Source of the DNA: Collinsella sp. AM33-4BH
GTDB taxonomy: Bacteria > Actinomycetota > Coriobacteriia > Coriobacteriales > Coriobacteriaceae
DNA: 64,000 bases
NCBI RefSeq assembly: GCF_003469205.1
Contig: NZ_QSIN01000007.1
Coordinates: 89,428-153,427, forward strand
Direction: 5' to 3'
Below the pieces are notes generated by a model. That model searched no databases. It saw only the letters and a program-made list of their open reading frames with translations, and had not been told where the DNA came from. Below, piece by piece: positions 45,820 to 57,343 of the stretch (the stretch's first letter is position 1; each line of letters begins with the position of its first letter). The position numbers were made by a program, and so were the translations under genes.

Positions 45820-46149
45820 GTCCTCCTCCTTTCCCTGCGTCTAGTCTAACGCGGTAAAGAATGACACTCCACGTCGCGCTCGTTCCGCCAACCCGGAACA
45901 GGTTGCGGGGAGTTCAGCTGAGCTATGGAGAGCCTGGGGAAAGGGCCCGAAGGCAATGCGTCGGTGTGGGATGCGCCTTCCCAGCCATTGTGCAGTCATT
46001 GGGGACAGACTTAAATGAGTAGTCATTGGGGACGTTCTTGTTTGACTAGTCGTTTAAGAACGTCCCCAATGACTATTAAGGACTGTCCCAAGCTGCCGGC
46101 AGGAAAGGACCGTCCCCAAGTGCCGGGTTTGTCCCCAATGACTAGGTGA
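45820..46149. repeat. gene-free region with dense GGGGAC/GTCCCC repeats
   Basis: From 45990 to 46140 the sequence is a chain of short, related units: AGTCATTGGGGACAGACTTA, GTCATTGGGGACGTTCTTG, an inverted AAGAACGTCCCCAATGACT, then GTCCCAAGCTGCCGGCAG and GTCCCCAAGTGCCGGG. The same units occur at 39879 and 40189, and the GTCCC-type ones also at 7592, 53467 and 60218. No gene is supported; 45840-45985 holds nothing recognisable. Confidence 0.85.
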
Positions 46150-46190
46150 ATAGCAAAAGCCCCGCAGCCGGAGCGGACTGCGGGGCTCAT
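46150..46190 (-). terminator. terminator of carbamate kinase
   Basis: On the minus strand AGCCCCGCAGTCCGCTCC pairs imperfectly with GGCTGCGGGGCT and is followed by TTTTG. It lies 63 bases past the arcC stop. Confidence 0.85.
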
Positions 46191-46252
46191 GAAGAGAGGC
46201 TAGTTTGTGGGCGTCTTGCCTGGCGCCCACGAGAGAGGCAACAGAGTAGAGG

Positions 46253-47215
46253 CTACTCGTGGATGCGGGTACCGGAGAGACCGGCCATGGTCTCGGCGGC
46301 CTTGTCCAGGGCGCCGATGATGCAGGTGCGGCCCTTGCGGGAGCGGGCGAACTTGATGGCGGCGCGGACCTTGGGCTCCATGGAACCCTTGCCGAACTGG
46401 CCCTCGTCGGCCAGGCGCTCGGCCTCGTCGGCGGTGATGTCCTCGAGCTCCTCCTGGTTGGGCTTGCCAAAGTTGATGGCGACATGCTCAACGGCGGTCA
46501 GCAGGAACAGGACGTCGGCGTCGCAGTCCTCGGCCAGCAGCTCGCCGCCCAGGTCCTTGTCGATGACGGCGGGAACGCCCTTGTAGCAGCCCTTGTTCTC
46601 GTAGTCGCGGACGACGGGGATGCCGCCGCCACCGCAGGCGATGACGATGAACTCGTTGTCGAGCAGGTTGAGGATGGAGTCAGCCTCGACGATCTTCTTG
46701 GGATCAGGGGAAGCGACGACGCGACGCCAGCCGCGGCCGGAATCCTCGACGAAGACCTTGGAAGGATCCTCGGCCATGAACTCCTTGGCCTGCTCCTCGG
46801 TGTAGAAGGGGCCGATCGGCTTGGTCGGGTTCTTGAACGCGGGATCGTCCGGGTCGCACTCGATCTGGGTGACGACGGTGGCGGCGTGCCAACGCTTATA
46901 GCGCTTGTGCATCTCGCGGCCGATGCCCTGCTGCAGGTGGTAGCCAATGTAGCCCTGGGACATGGCGCCGCACTCGGGCAGCGGCATCTCGGGGGTGCCG
47001 ATGGCGTCGTGGGCAGCGGCGAAGGCGTTCTGGATCATGCCGACCTGCGGGCCGTTGCCGTGGGTGATGATGATCTCGTTACCCTGCTCGATAAGACCAA
47101 GGAGAGCGTGGGCGGTGTTGCTCACGGCCTGGATCTGCTCGACGGGGTTGTTGCCGAGGGCGTTGCCGCCGAGGGCGACGACAATACGATCGGGCTTGCC
47201 AAGAGGCTTAGACAT
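46253..47215 (-). CDS. arcC: carbamate kinase
   Basis: A 320-residue amino-acid-kinase-fold enzyme. RIVVALGGNALG at the N-terminus, IITHGNGPQVGMIQ near residue 50, and VIACGGGGIPVV are the diagnostic loops. It makes ATP and carbamate (then ammonia and CO2) from carbamoyl phosphate, the last step of the arginine deiminase, agmatine or purine-derived pathways. No arcA or arcB is visible nearby, so the source of carbamoyl phosphate must be encoded elsewhere. ATG 47215 follows AGAAAGGA. A block matching the one upstream of the mannose-family PTS operon lies 129-147 bases upstream. Confidence 0.95.
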   Translation of the reverse strand: MSKPLGKPDRIVVALGGNALGNNPVEQIQAVSNTAHALLGLIEQGNEIIITHGNGPQVGMIQNAFAAAHDAIGTPEMPLPECGAMSQGYIGYHLQQGIGREMHKRYKRWHAATVVTQIECDPDDPAFKNPTKPIGPFYTEEQAKEFMAEDPSKVFVEDSGRGWRRVVASPDPKKIVEADSILNLLDNEFIVIACGGGGIPVVRDYENKGCYKGVPAVIDKDLGGELLAEDCDADVLFLLTAVEHVAINFGKPNQEELEDITADEAERLADEGQFGKGSMEPKVRAAIKFARSRKGRTCIIGALDKAAETMAGLSGTRIHE

Positions 47216-47650
47216 TGCTGGAATCCTTTCTGTAAAAGGCCTACAACCCATTAATAACCCGCGTCCGTGCAATACGCGAGTTTATTAAGGTTTATATTCT
47301 CTTTATCGCTCATTTTATTCATTTTGAAAATAGTTTAACGGTGAACGGTCGTTTTTACCCGCTCAGCGTAAAGAAGCCCAGCTCACACATGTTTACGTCA
47401 TCTACGTGCGACTTTATTTAATTAGAGCAGAGATTAGGCTGGATTATGCAAACTATATCTTTGCTAAACACATAACGGACACTGCAATTATTTACTCGCA
47501 CTATACGAGATTCTATGCACTTGCAAGACAAGTATGCACCCTTGCAATAACACGGGGCTTTTCATCCAACAAAAGGGATAGCCGAACGCGCTTCACTTTG
47601 CGGCAAGCGACTGTGAGTTTGCAGTATAGAACTTTACCGTCGGGTATTGC
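47216..47650. other. AT-rich upstream region of arcC
   Basis: This stretch contains no supported gene. Reading towards arcC it holds the shared block AACGGTCGTTTTTACCCGC (47344-47362) and strongly AT-rich DNA (47280-47340) that is likely the promoter region. A clear -35/-10 pair was not identified. Confidence 0.5.
47344..47362. promoter_or_regulatory. candidate regulatory site upstream of arcC, shared with the PTS operon
   Basis: Read on the minus strand, GCGGGTAAAAACGACCGTT matches GCGGGTGAAAAACGACCGTT at 6274-6293 with a single one-base gap. Orientation relative to the downstream gene differs between the two sites. It may bind a common regulator; this is inferred from two occurrences only. 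Confidence 0.4.
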
Positions 47651-47863
47651 ATGAACGCCGCTGACGCACTTTCGCTCCTGCCCACCCAAGCAGCCGAGAA
47701 CGCTAACGGCGCCACTGCCAACCTGGCCACCCTCAACAACGGCGCCGCCAGCCTTTTCGCAAAGCACCGTGCTGGCTCGCTGGCTTTGAGACCTAAGCGA
47801 ATCTTTGCTATCTGCCAATTTTTGTACGATTTGGGTCAAATCTATTTGCCAATTTTTGTATGA
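47651..47863 (+). CDS. short hypothetical reading frame upstream of ATPase 2
   Basis: A 70-codon frame begins MNAADALSLLPTQAAENANG and is rich in Ala, Asn and Leu for its first 45 residues. It then runs into the tandem repeats at 47812, which are unlikely to be coding. No Shine-Dalgarno sequence is evident. The GC-rich first half contrasts with AT-rich flanks, so it may be the remnant of a displaced gene rather than a real protein. Confidence 0.25.
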   Translation: MNAADALSLLPTQAAENANGATANLATLNNGAASLFAKHRAGSLALRPKRIFAICQFLYDLGQIYLPIFV

Positions 47864-47894
47864 TTATGGGCAAATCTATTTGCCAATTTTTGTC
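47812..47894. repeat. 34-bp tandem repeats upstream of ATPase 2
   Basis: Units start at 47812, 47846 and 47880 with an exact 34-base period. Each begins (T/C)TGCCAATTTTTGT and continues GGGNCAAATCTAT; the third is cut short at the ribosome site. The array ends 14 bases before the ATPase start, a place suited to operator copies in an autoregulated promoter. Confidence 0.85.
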
Positions 47895-47908
47895 AATGAG
47901 GTGTTTTA

Positions 47909-49270
47909 ATGCTACGCCGTAAGGTCACTGACAGGCTTTTGAGCTGGAAGAACGACTCCGATAAAGCGTTGCTTGTTACCGGTGCGCGTCAGATTGGCAA
48001 GAGCTATGCGATTCGCGCGTTTGGTAAAGACAACTACGCGTCGTATTTTGAGGCCAATTTGCTGCTCGATGCCGAGGCAAGAGATGTGCTCATTGGCGCT
48101 AAGAACGCCGTTGACTTTATCAACCGCGTGGCCCTTCTTGCGGATGCACCGCTTGTTGAGGGAGATACGCTTATCTTTGTCGATGAAATACAGGAGTATC
48201 CGCAGATCGTCACGCTCATGAAGGCGTTGGTCGAGGACGGGCGCTTTAGCTATGTCTTCTCGGGGTCTATGCTTGGGACTGAGTTTAAGGGGATCTCTTC
48301 TTTCCCGGTGGGGTATGTCGAGCACATTGTTATGCGGCCAATGGATTTTGAAGAGTTTTGTTGGGCAAACAGCATCAGCGAGAATGTGCTTGCAGACATC
48401 CGCAGCTGCCTTGTCGAGAGGCGTCCCGTCGAAAACTATATTCATGAGGCGATGCTCAAAAACTTTAGAGCTTATATCGTTTGCGGCGGCATGCCGGAGG
48501 TCGTACAGAACTATATCGATTCGGGTTATTCACTCGTGAGGACGCGTGAGCTTCAAATTCAGCTGGTCGATCAGTACAAAAGTGATATCTCTAAATATGC
48601 ATCGACTCGAGCGTTTAACGTTCGCGCGATTTTCGAACAAATTCCCGTGCAGCTTGAGGCGGAGTCCCATCGCTTTGTTGTTTCATCCCTGGGCGAGGGG
48701 GCTCGCCTTCAAAAATACGAGCAGGATTTCCTATGGCTGGTGAACGCGGGCGTCGGTTTGATGGTCGCCCAGGTGACGGAGGCCCGAAGTCCTCTTAAGA
48801 GGACAGAGAAGGCGACCGCCTTTAAACTATACGAGTCTGATACAGGCATGCTCGCATCACGGTATCCCGGCAGCACGGCACGCGCTGTCTACCTTGATAT
48901 GAAAACCCCCAACCTCGGCGGTCTCTATGAGAACGTGGTCGCGCAGGAGCTTGTCGCCCTTGGAACTGATGCATGGTACTACCAGACACGCGAGGTCGGC
49001 GAAGTTGACTTTGTGATTGAAGGCACTCGCGGGCACGTTGTCCCAATCGAGGTCAAATCGGGCAAGAAGGTTCGAGCCCATGCGGCCCTCGACCGTCTGA
49101 TGAGCGTGAGCGAGTACAAAATCCCCGAGGCCGTTGTGCTAAGCCACGAGAACCTCAGCAAAGAGGGCAAGGTTCTGTACGTTCCAATCTATATGACATT
49201 CTGCCTCGATGAGTTTATGGAAAAGGACGACCCCAACAACGATTTCTCGTTTGCACCCATATCCCTCTAG
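47909..49270 (+). CDS. DUF4143-type AAA ATPase (AAA_14 family), copy 2
   Basis: A 453-residue protein. Walker A is GARQIGKSY near residue 26, Walker B LIFVDEIQEYP, a sensor-like FSGSML follows, and the C-terminal DUF4143/nuclease-like core has VDFVIE and PIEVKSGKK. It shares family but little direct sequence with copy 1 at 17755. ATG 47909 follows GAGGTG. Its role is unknown; patchy distribution and plus-strand placement among minus-strand genes suggest acquisition. The 34-bp repeats directly in front of it are probably its control region. Confidence 0.87.
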   Translation: MLRRKVTDRLLSWKNDSDKALLVTGARQIGKSYAIRAFGKDNYASYFEANLLLDAEARDVLIGAKNAVDFINRVALLADAPLVEGDTLIFVDEIQEYPQIVTLMKALVEDGRFSYVFSGSMLGTEFKGISSFPVGYVEHIVMRPMDFEEFCWANSISENVLADIRSCLVERRPVENYIHEAMLKNFRAYIVCGGMPEVVQNYIDSGYSLVRTRELQIQLVDQYKSDISKYASTRAFNVRAIFEQIPVQLEAESHRFVVSSLGEGARLQKYEQDFLWLVNAGVGLMVAQVTEARSPLKRTEKATAFKLYESDTGMLASRYPGSTARAVYLDMKTPNLGGLYENVVAQELVALGTDAWYYQTREVGEVDFVIEGTRGHVVPIEVKSGKKVRAHAALDRLMSVSEYKIPEAVVLSHENLSKEGKVLYVPIYMTFCLDEFMEKDDPNNDFSFAPISL

Positions 49271-49390
49271 GCCATCTGGGTCCGCAACTAGGTCCCCCTC
49301 TATGCCCAAAGCCGCGAAACAGCGACCGGGACAAGGCACCCCACCAACCACGTCCTTCATCAGCCCACACAATCTGAGGACGTAGTCGTA

Positions 49391-49515
49391 GCAGGATCTG
49401 AGGGCTGACCTTCGCGGACACTCCGCAGGACGAAAGAACCCCCGCCGCACGTAGTGCGCAGCGGGGGTTCTTTCATGTCCGAGGACGTCCGCGAAGGTCA
49501 GCCCTCAGATCCTGC
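49391..49515. terminator. long nested hairpin at the end of the PFOR gene
   Basis: Outer arms 49391-49419 and 49487-49515 are exact reverse complements over 29 bases (GCAGGATCTGAGGGC on). Inner arms GAAAGAACCCCCGC and GCGGGGGTTCTTTC (49431-49444 and 49461-49474) pair exactly over 14. The inner stem is terminator-like on both strands (TTCTTTC). It starts eleven bases past the PFOR stop and also separates the convergent ATPase. Confidence 0.8.
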
Positions 49516-49525
49516 GGTGGGAGAC

Positions 49526-53065
<3,540 letters not shown>

Positions 53066-53409
53066 ATACCCCTCTCCTCTCATATAGGTATACAGGCCCC
53101 GGCGATCGCCGGGATATTGGCGTGATGGGATTTTCGCTGTTGCTTCCAATCATCTGGCAGGCAGACTGAGCAGCAGGTACATGGCGTGGAGAGAAGGCAT
53201 GCCGAGGCGAGGAGGGCTGCACGCACTCCACAGGCCCAGCTGCCCGTCTTGCACATGACCGGGCGCCGCAAAGGCCGCATACCGGATGCTCCCGGGCACG
53301 CCCCGGCGATGGGAAGCGCCCGCAACGGAAATCCGCATGCGGGTTTATTGTACCCCGCCGCCAAGCCATATTTCGGCAAATATAGGTGGGCGGTAAAGGT
53401 TTACCTCGG
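53066..53409. other. upstream region of PFOR, nothing recognised
   Basis: No gene or motif is recognised here. It must hold the promoter of the PFOR gene; the AT-rich part at 53340-53410 is the likeliest place. The region stops at the start of the 540-bp FHA duplication. Confidence 0.5.
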
Positions 53410-53949
53410 GTGACCGCCAAGGGTCAAAATGATTCCTTCGTCCCCAGGCGATCAGCCCCGGCGTGCCAAGGAGTGTCCCGGGGTGCCGGCAGAAAAGGAA
53501 CGTCCCTGTCTGCCGGCTAGAGGGCGCCGAGGAGGATGGCGTAGGTGGTGGATTCGCCGAGTTTGAGTTCGTCGCCGGGATTGAGCTGGGCGGAGCGGCC
53601 GAGCTCCACCTGGGTGCAGACGCTCGTGGCCCCGTTTACTACCACTGTGCCGTTGGTTGACGACAGGTCCTCGACGTGCCAGGCATTTTGAGCATCGCAC
53701 CAGATATGGGCATGGCGAGCCGAGACATCGTCGCCGACGTCGGTGATGTCGCCCTCCCCCGTGGCCAGCGCGCCGATCTCGACGCCCTCCTCGCTCGGTT
53801 GAATCCAGCGCGGAGCGCTCACCACGTAGCCGTTTTGCACGCACAGCAGTCCCAGCGGATGCGCCGGCGCGACCTCGTGCTCGCCCGCGACCGAAGATGT
53901 GCTCAGCGAGCGCGGCGTCGACGTGTCGCCGCCACGGGTCGCATGAGCG
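53410..53949 (-). repeat. direct-repeat copy 1 of the FHA-gene 3' segment
   Basis: The segment beginning TGACCGCCAAGGGTCAAAAT matches 60158-60693 in order and orientation, at an estimated 85-90 percent. Homology includes the last ~140 codons of the FHA gene, its stop and about 105 bases beyond, including a GTCCC-type repeat. It stops abruptly near 53949, where the truncated gene loses its N-terminal part. Confidence 0.88.
53517..53949 (-). pseudogene. truncated FHA-domain gene copy
   Basis: This is the C-terminal part of the FHA protein encoded at 60262, from the residues HATRGGDTSTPRS to the end. The FHA core is intact (ARHAHIWCDAQNAWHVEDLS, STNGTVVVNG). The ~170-residue N-terminal half is absent. 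The frame continues upstream through unrelated sequence to an ATG at 53999 without a ribosome site, so expression is doubtful. It marks the left edge of the RiPP island and was probably created when that DNA integrated. Confidence 0.85.
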
Positions 53950-53999
53950 CGGCGGCTCGCCCGACTTGGAACTAAGGCGGGCGTGAGAGCAAACGGCAT

Positions 54000-54515
54000 A
54001 GGGAACGAATCTTGCGGATGTACTCCTCGACGTCAGGCAGGTAAGCCCCACGAAGTCACCGGGGAGGCCCAAGCGGCCCGGCACCACTTCCAGATTCTGA
54101 CCAGGGCGAGTCGTTCGCCGGTGGCTGAAGGCTCGCTCCCACCCAAAAGGGGAGATTCGCGTTGTTCCCCAATCGCTCTCGCATCTTTCATTTTGCTCGA
54201 GGTGGGCTATAAAAACTTTCCTGGTGAAAGGCGGCGATTGGTTTCCTTTCTTTCTAGAGGAGCGCGCCTGTAATCTGTTTTCATCCTAAATCAAGTTAAG
54301 ATCGGACCTTCCAGAGGCAAGTCGACTCAAACTGCGAGGCTCCATGTTGGAATAAAGAGCGCTGTCGAAGTGCCAACAACACAAAGCTTGCCAGTCTCAA
54401 ATAGAACCTTTTGGGAGTCCGATTGGGCCGCACACCGAATCCCCGCTGGTGGTTTTTTATAGCTGCGCAACAATAGACAAGGTTAGTGCCAGTCCAGCAT
54501 GAAATTGAGGAACGT
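54000..54515. other. left part of the island, upstream of the radical SAM gene
   Basis: No gene is supported over these 516 bases. Composition changes from GC-rich to AT-rich at about 54180. The minus strand at 54010-54060 reads YLPDVEEYIRKIRSL followed shortly by a stop, perhaps the end of a lost gene; I cannot assign it. The promoter of the radical SAM gene should lie near 54440-54500. Confidence 0.45.
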
Positions 54516-55874
54516 ATGCATTTTTTCTCAGTAAGTGATCGTCGTTACTGCTTCGATGAGGTCACTCGCAATTGCTTTCAGGTTGACCAAGCATCAGAAG
54601 ATGCGCTTCGCATATTTGAAGCATCGGGAAGAACGGTCAACTCGAAGTTGCTAACAAAGTCACTTGCTGCGAAAGGCTACGACCAAACGACCATAGCAGA
54701 ACTTGAAGACGACATTGATGAGTATCAACGATTGTCTGAGCGGACTTTCTTAACAAAAGACACGCCTCGAAAACTTAGATCCATCGAACTCCACGTTTCA
54801 CATGCATGCAACCTTGGTTGTAGTTACTGTTTTGCCGGTAAAGGAGATTATGGAACGTCTCCTCTGCTGATGACAGACGAGATAGCCTTCAAGGCGGTCG
54901 ACTACCTCGTCGCAAGTTCATCGGAAAACGAAACGCTTGCGATCGTCTTTTTTGGTGGGGAACCCATGATTAACGAGCCGCTGATATGGAAAACGGTCGA
55001 CTATTCAAAAAGAATATACCCCAATAGAAACTTTACCTATTCTATTACGACCAACGGAACGCTTTTGAATGACACTGCTGTGAATTCTTTCAAGGAGCAC
55101 GGGTTTTCTGTTCTGATTAGTCTCGATGGTACAGGATGCAAGCACGATGCATCGCGCCCGTACAAGACGGGAGGCGGCTCTTTCTCCGATATCGACAAAA
55201 ACGTTCGTCGTTTTTCCGAGTCGTTCCCCTTCGGCGCAAGAGCGACCTTAACAAATAATAACTGTAACCTTGTTGAAGACTATCTTCAGTTTAAAGAGAT
55301 GGGCTTCAGAAGGATTTACTTCTCGCCCGTGAGCTCATTCGATGAGAATATCAAACTCGACGAACACTCATTAAACAAAATCAGGGCGGGCCTAATAGAT
55401 TTGGCGGATCAATATCTCAAACAGATTGATCAAGGGGAAAAGCCCTTGTTTAGAACATTGAAAACTGCAGTTGATTTGATTATGAGCAACAGGATCGCCT
55501 TTGTCGGATGCGGGGCTGGCAGGCGTTTTATTTCCGTGACTCCCGAAGGGGACGTATACCCCTGTCACAGGTTTGTCGGGATGATGCGATTCAAAATGGG
55601 CAACATCGTCACCGGAATTGACGAAACTAGGTATATTGAAAACTGGAGTCAGGGTGTCGAAAAAAGAATTGACTGTACGGACTGTTGGGCTCGGTCTTTC
55701 TGTGGTGGGGGCTGTAGCTGGGAGGCTGCAGACGAGCACGGCTACTTGCCCAAGAGTCTACACCCTGCATCATGTGAATATAGAAAAATGTGCTACGAGA
55801 TGGCTTTTGACCTTATTTCCCGCCACTCATCTTCGCAGGAGAAAAATCAACGAGAAGCTACTGTATCGGAATAA
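54516..55874 (+). CDS. radical SAM/SPASM peptide maturase
   Basis: A 452-residue enzyme. Residues 1-85 resemble a RiPP-recognition (PqqD-like) domain. The radical SAM cluster ligands are Cys98, Cys102 and Cys105 (ACNLGCSYCFA), with GGEP at 147-150. A SPASM domain follows with Cys332 (CGAGRRF), Cys350 (VTPEGDVYPCHRFVG) and Cys387, 390, 396, 400, 420 and 426 (CTDCWARSFCGGGC). The CGAG and VTPEGD-YPCH signature is typical, as I recall, of SCIFF/ranthipeptide maturases such as CteB and PapB, which join a cysteine sulfur to a side-chain carbon. ATG 54516 follows GAGG. The two precursor genes follow by 169 bases on the same strand. Confidence 0.92.
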   Translation: MHFFSVSDRRYCFDEVTRNCFQVDQASEDALRIFEASGRTVNSKLLTKSLAAKGYDQTTIAELEDDIDEYQRLSERTFLTKDTPRKLRSIELHVSHACNLGCSYCFAGKGDYGTSPLLMTDEIAFKAVDYLVASSSENETLAIVFFGGEPMINEPLIWKTVDYSKRIYPNRNFTYSITTNGTLLNDTAVNSFKEHGFSVLISLDGTGCKHDASRPYKTGGGSFSDIDKNVRRFSESFPFGARATLTNNNCNLVEDYLQFKEMGFRRIYFSPVSSFDENIKLDEHSLNKIRAGLIDLADQYLKQIDQGEKPLFRTLKTAVDLIMSNRIAFVGCGAGRRFISVTPEGDVYPCHRFVGMMRFKMGNIVTGIDETRYIENWSQGVEKRIDCTDCWARSFCGGGCSWEAADEHGYLPKSLHPASCEYRKMCYEMAFDLISRHSSSQEKNQREATVSE

Positions 55875-56043
55875 GCGGTTCAGCGCATTGCTGTCACCAT
55901 TGTGGAGGTGTTCGTTCTTCTGATTACCGTCTGCGAAGCTTATTGCTACGTTCGCCGAAACCATTCTAGAAATATGGTGAACTAGACATCTTGGTTTGTT
56001 ATACACAATATTGAGGTTTTTCTGCACTCAAAGGGAGGTAGTC

Positions 56044-56247
56044 GTGAAGCATATTCATCCGATTAATCCAGGAAGTGGCGACGAGGCAGGCGTGAAGCCG
56101 ATGTCTTTTGACTGCCTCTTGGGCATTACTGACATCTGTACTGTTTATGATAAAGCAGATGGCTGTGGTGCATACGATTACTGCGACTATGACATGGATG
56201 GCGGCAGCATCTGCGTTGTAGATCACTGTGGCATTGATCAAACGTAG
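56044..56247 (+). CDS. cysteine-rich RiPP precursor peptide 1
   Basis: A 67-residue peptide starting at GTG 56044 after AAGGGAGG. It begins MKHIHPINPGSGDE, the same six-residue start as peptide 2. Six cysteines lie at 24, 32, 41, 47, 57 and 62. Two sit in CxxxD motifs (CTVYD, CGAYD), and others are followed by Asp at a different spacing (CDYD, CVVD, CGID). The acidic, cysteine-dense C-terminal two thirds with a neutral start fit a leader plus core. Asp-directed thioethers like those of freyrasin (PapA) would be a natural product. No other family fits. A longer in-frame start at 55996 lacks a ribosome site. Confidence 0.85.
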   Translation: MKHIHPINPGSGDEAGVKPMSFDCLLGITDICTVYDKADGCGAYDYCDYDMDGGSICVVDHCGIDQT

Positions 56248-56277
56248 TCTCTAATTGGATTAAGGTGAGGAGCTGTT

Positions 56278-56457
56278 ATGAAGCATATCCATCCTGTTGG
56301 TTCAAATGAACATCCTCCCGTTGAGCCTTGTTGTCTTGGAGTTGATATATGCAATTTTTACGACATCGCCGAGTGCCCTGTTGCGGATTGGTGCTATGTC
56401 GATAAAGAATCAAGCTGTGTTTTGCCAGCAGATTGGTGCGATCCAGTTGACGAGTAG
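56278..56457 (+). CDS. cysteine-rich RiPP precursor peptide 2
   Basis: A 59-residue peptide, easily missed because it is short. ATG 56278 follows GGTGAGGAG by five bases, 30 bases after the stop of peptide 1. It begins MKHIHPVGSNEHPP. Seven cysteines lie at 18, 19, 25, 33, 39, 47 and 54; six line up with those of peptide 1. CxxxD motifs are CNFYD, CPVAD and CDPVD. The shared skeleton is C-x-LG, then DIC, YD-x-A, C, D-(Y/W)-C, and SCV or ICV. Divergence outside the skeleton shows these are two related products rather than a recent duplicate. Confidence 0.85.
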   Translation: MKHIHPVGSNEHPPVEPCCLGVDICNFYDIAECPVADWCYVDKESSCVLPADWCDPVDE

Positions 56458-56535
56458 TTTTGTGGCTAGGAACTATTTGGTCCAATTCAGAATAAGATGG
56501 GAACAAATACCAAAATCTCGTGTCTGGGAGGAGTT

Positions 56536-56643
56536 ATGCCATTATTGCAAGGTCTCGTTGGATTAGCCTTTATACTTGCGTTATATCTGGCACCTTTTTT
56601 AATTCTATTCTTCATTATCCGACTCTTTCTTCGGAGAAAATAG
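56536..56643 (+). CDS. 35-residue single-helix membrane peptide
   Basis: ATG 56536 follows GGGAGGAG closely. The product is MPLLQGLVGLAFILALYL, then APFLILFFIIRLFLRRK: one long hydrophobic helix with a basic C-terminus, expected inside the cell. It sits 78 bases after precursor 2 and just before the terminator at 56708, so it ends the maturase-precursor transcript. It may be an immunity peptide, a small transporter subunit, or an anchor. Size and composition alone cannot decide. Confidence 0.6.
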   Translation: MPLLQGLVGLAFILALYLAPFLILFFIIRLFLRRK

Positions 56644-56707
56644 GAGTGTCACGCAAACATTAGCGTAGCTTTCTTCCAATATGAGCCGAGCATTGGCAAG
56701 TGGAATA

Positions 56708-56755
56708 AGAAGCCCGACCGTTCGCCACATGAAAGTGATCGGACGGGCTTCTCTA
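56708..56755. terminator. terminator of the maturase-precursor transcript
   Basis: AGAAGCCCGACCG pairs with CGGACGGGCTTCT around a ~20-base loop, followed by CTATTT on the plus strand. It lies 65 bases past the stop of the small membrane peptide. Confidence 0.75.
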
Positions 56756-56759
56756 TTTA

Positions 56760-57343
56760 ACCCGGGCCGCCACCCATAGCGGCTTTCCAAGCGTATTCTC
56801 AGTGCAAAGCAATCGTCAGTTTAATCCTATGCGCTGATACCGCATTTCATTTGTTCGGCTCGAATTCTACGGCCTGGCAACCCTCGCACTCTCCGGCAAA
56901 TGGATTGAACGCGAAGGCAGAGATGATGTGTGCGTGGACATCGAGGCTGCTGTAGGCAACATACTGGGACATGGACCCCCGCTGCGCGTGGTATGCGGCC
57001 CGGCATATTCATTGCCGTCCAACCCCGTGTAGTTGCAGCAAAGGGTGGAACCTCAATGCTCAGCTCATGTTGTCCGTGGGACACGAGAATCGTAAGTACA
57101 CTTTGGTGCGATTCTCACGCTGATACTGAGCCACCTGGAATAAGATACGTCGCGACAACACTTCGCTTCACCTCTGTCTCGACAAGATGACGTAGACTAA
57201 AGTTTCCTTTAGTAAGAGAACGAGAACTATATCTGAAAGCGTTGCGATGGCGTGAAGGCACCGAGTCCGAACCGCCTGAATGCTACGTGCATCTGCATCG
57301 CCTTTTTGTTATCTCTGCCAGTTGGGTAGCACTACACTTGTCA
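56760..57343. other. central island region without a recognised gene
   Basis: I see no supported gene in these ~580 bases. A GC-rich stretch at 56870-57070 differs from its AT-rich surroundings and may be a remnant, but no frame gives a recognisable protein. The convergent transcripts of the maturase operon and the ABC gene end on either side. Confidence 0.5.

Noticed and set aside
47812-47894. Tandem 34-bp repeats considered as a CRISPR array
   Set aside because: The repeats abut without spacers, are imperfect and few, and no cas gene is nearby.
53517-53999. The 160-codon FHA frame as a functional small FHA protein
   Set aside because: Its first ~16 codons are unrelated flanking sequence without a ribosome site, and the rest is a truncated copy of the gene at 60262. 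It is listed as a pseudogene.
56044-56457. The two peptides considered as true SCIFF precursors, because of MKHI at the start and six cysteines
   Set aside because: The SCIFF core as I recall it has closely spaced Cys with small residues and few acidic ones. Here cysteines are widely spaced and alternate with Asp/Tyr/Trp, closer to the CxxxD ranthipeptide pattern.
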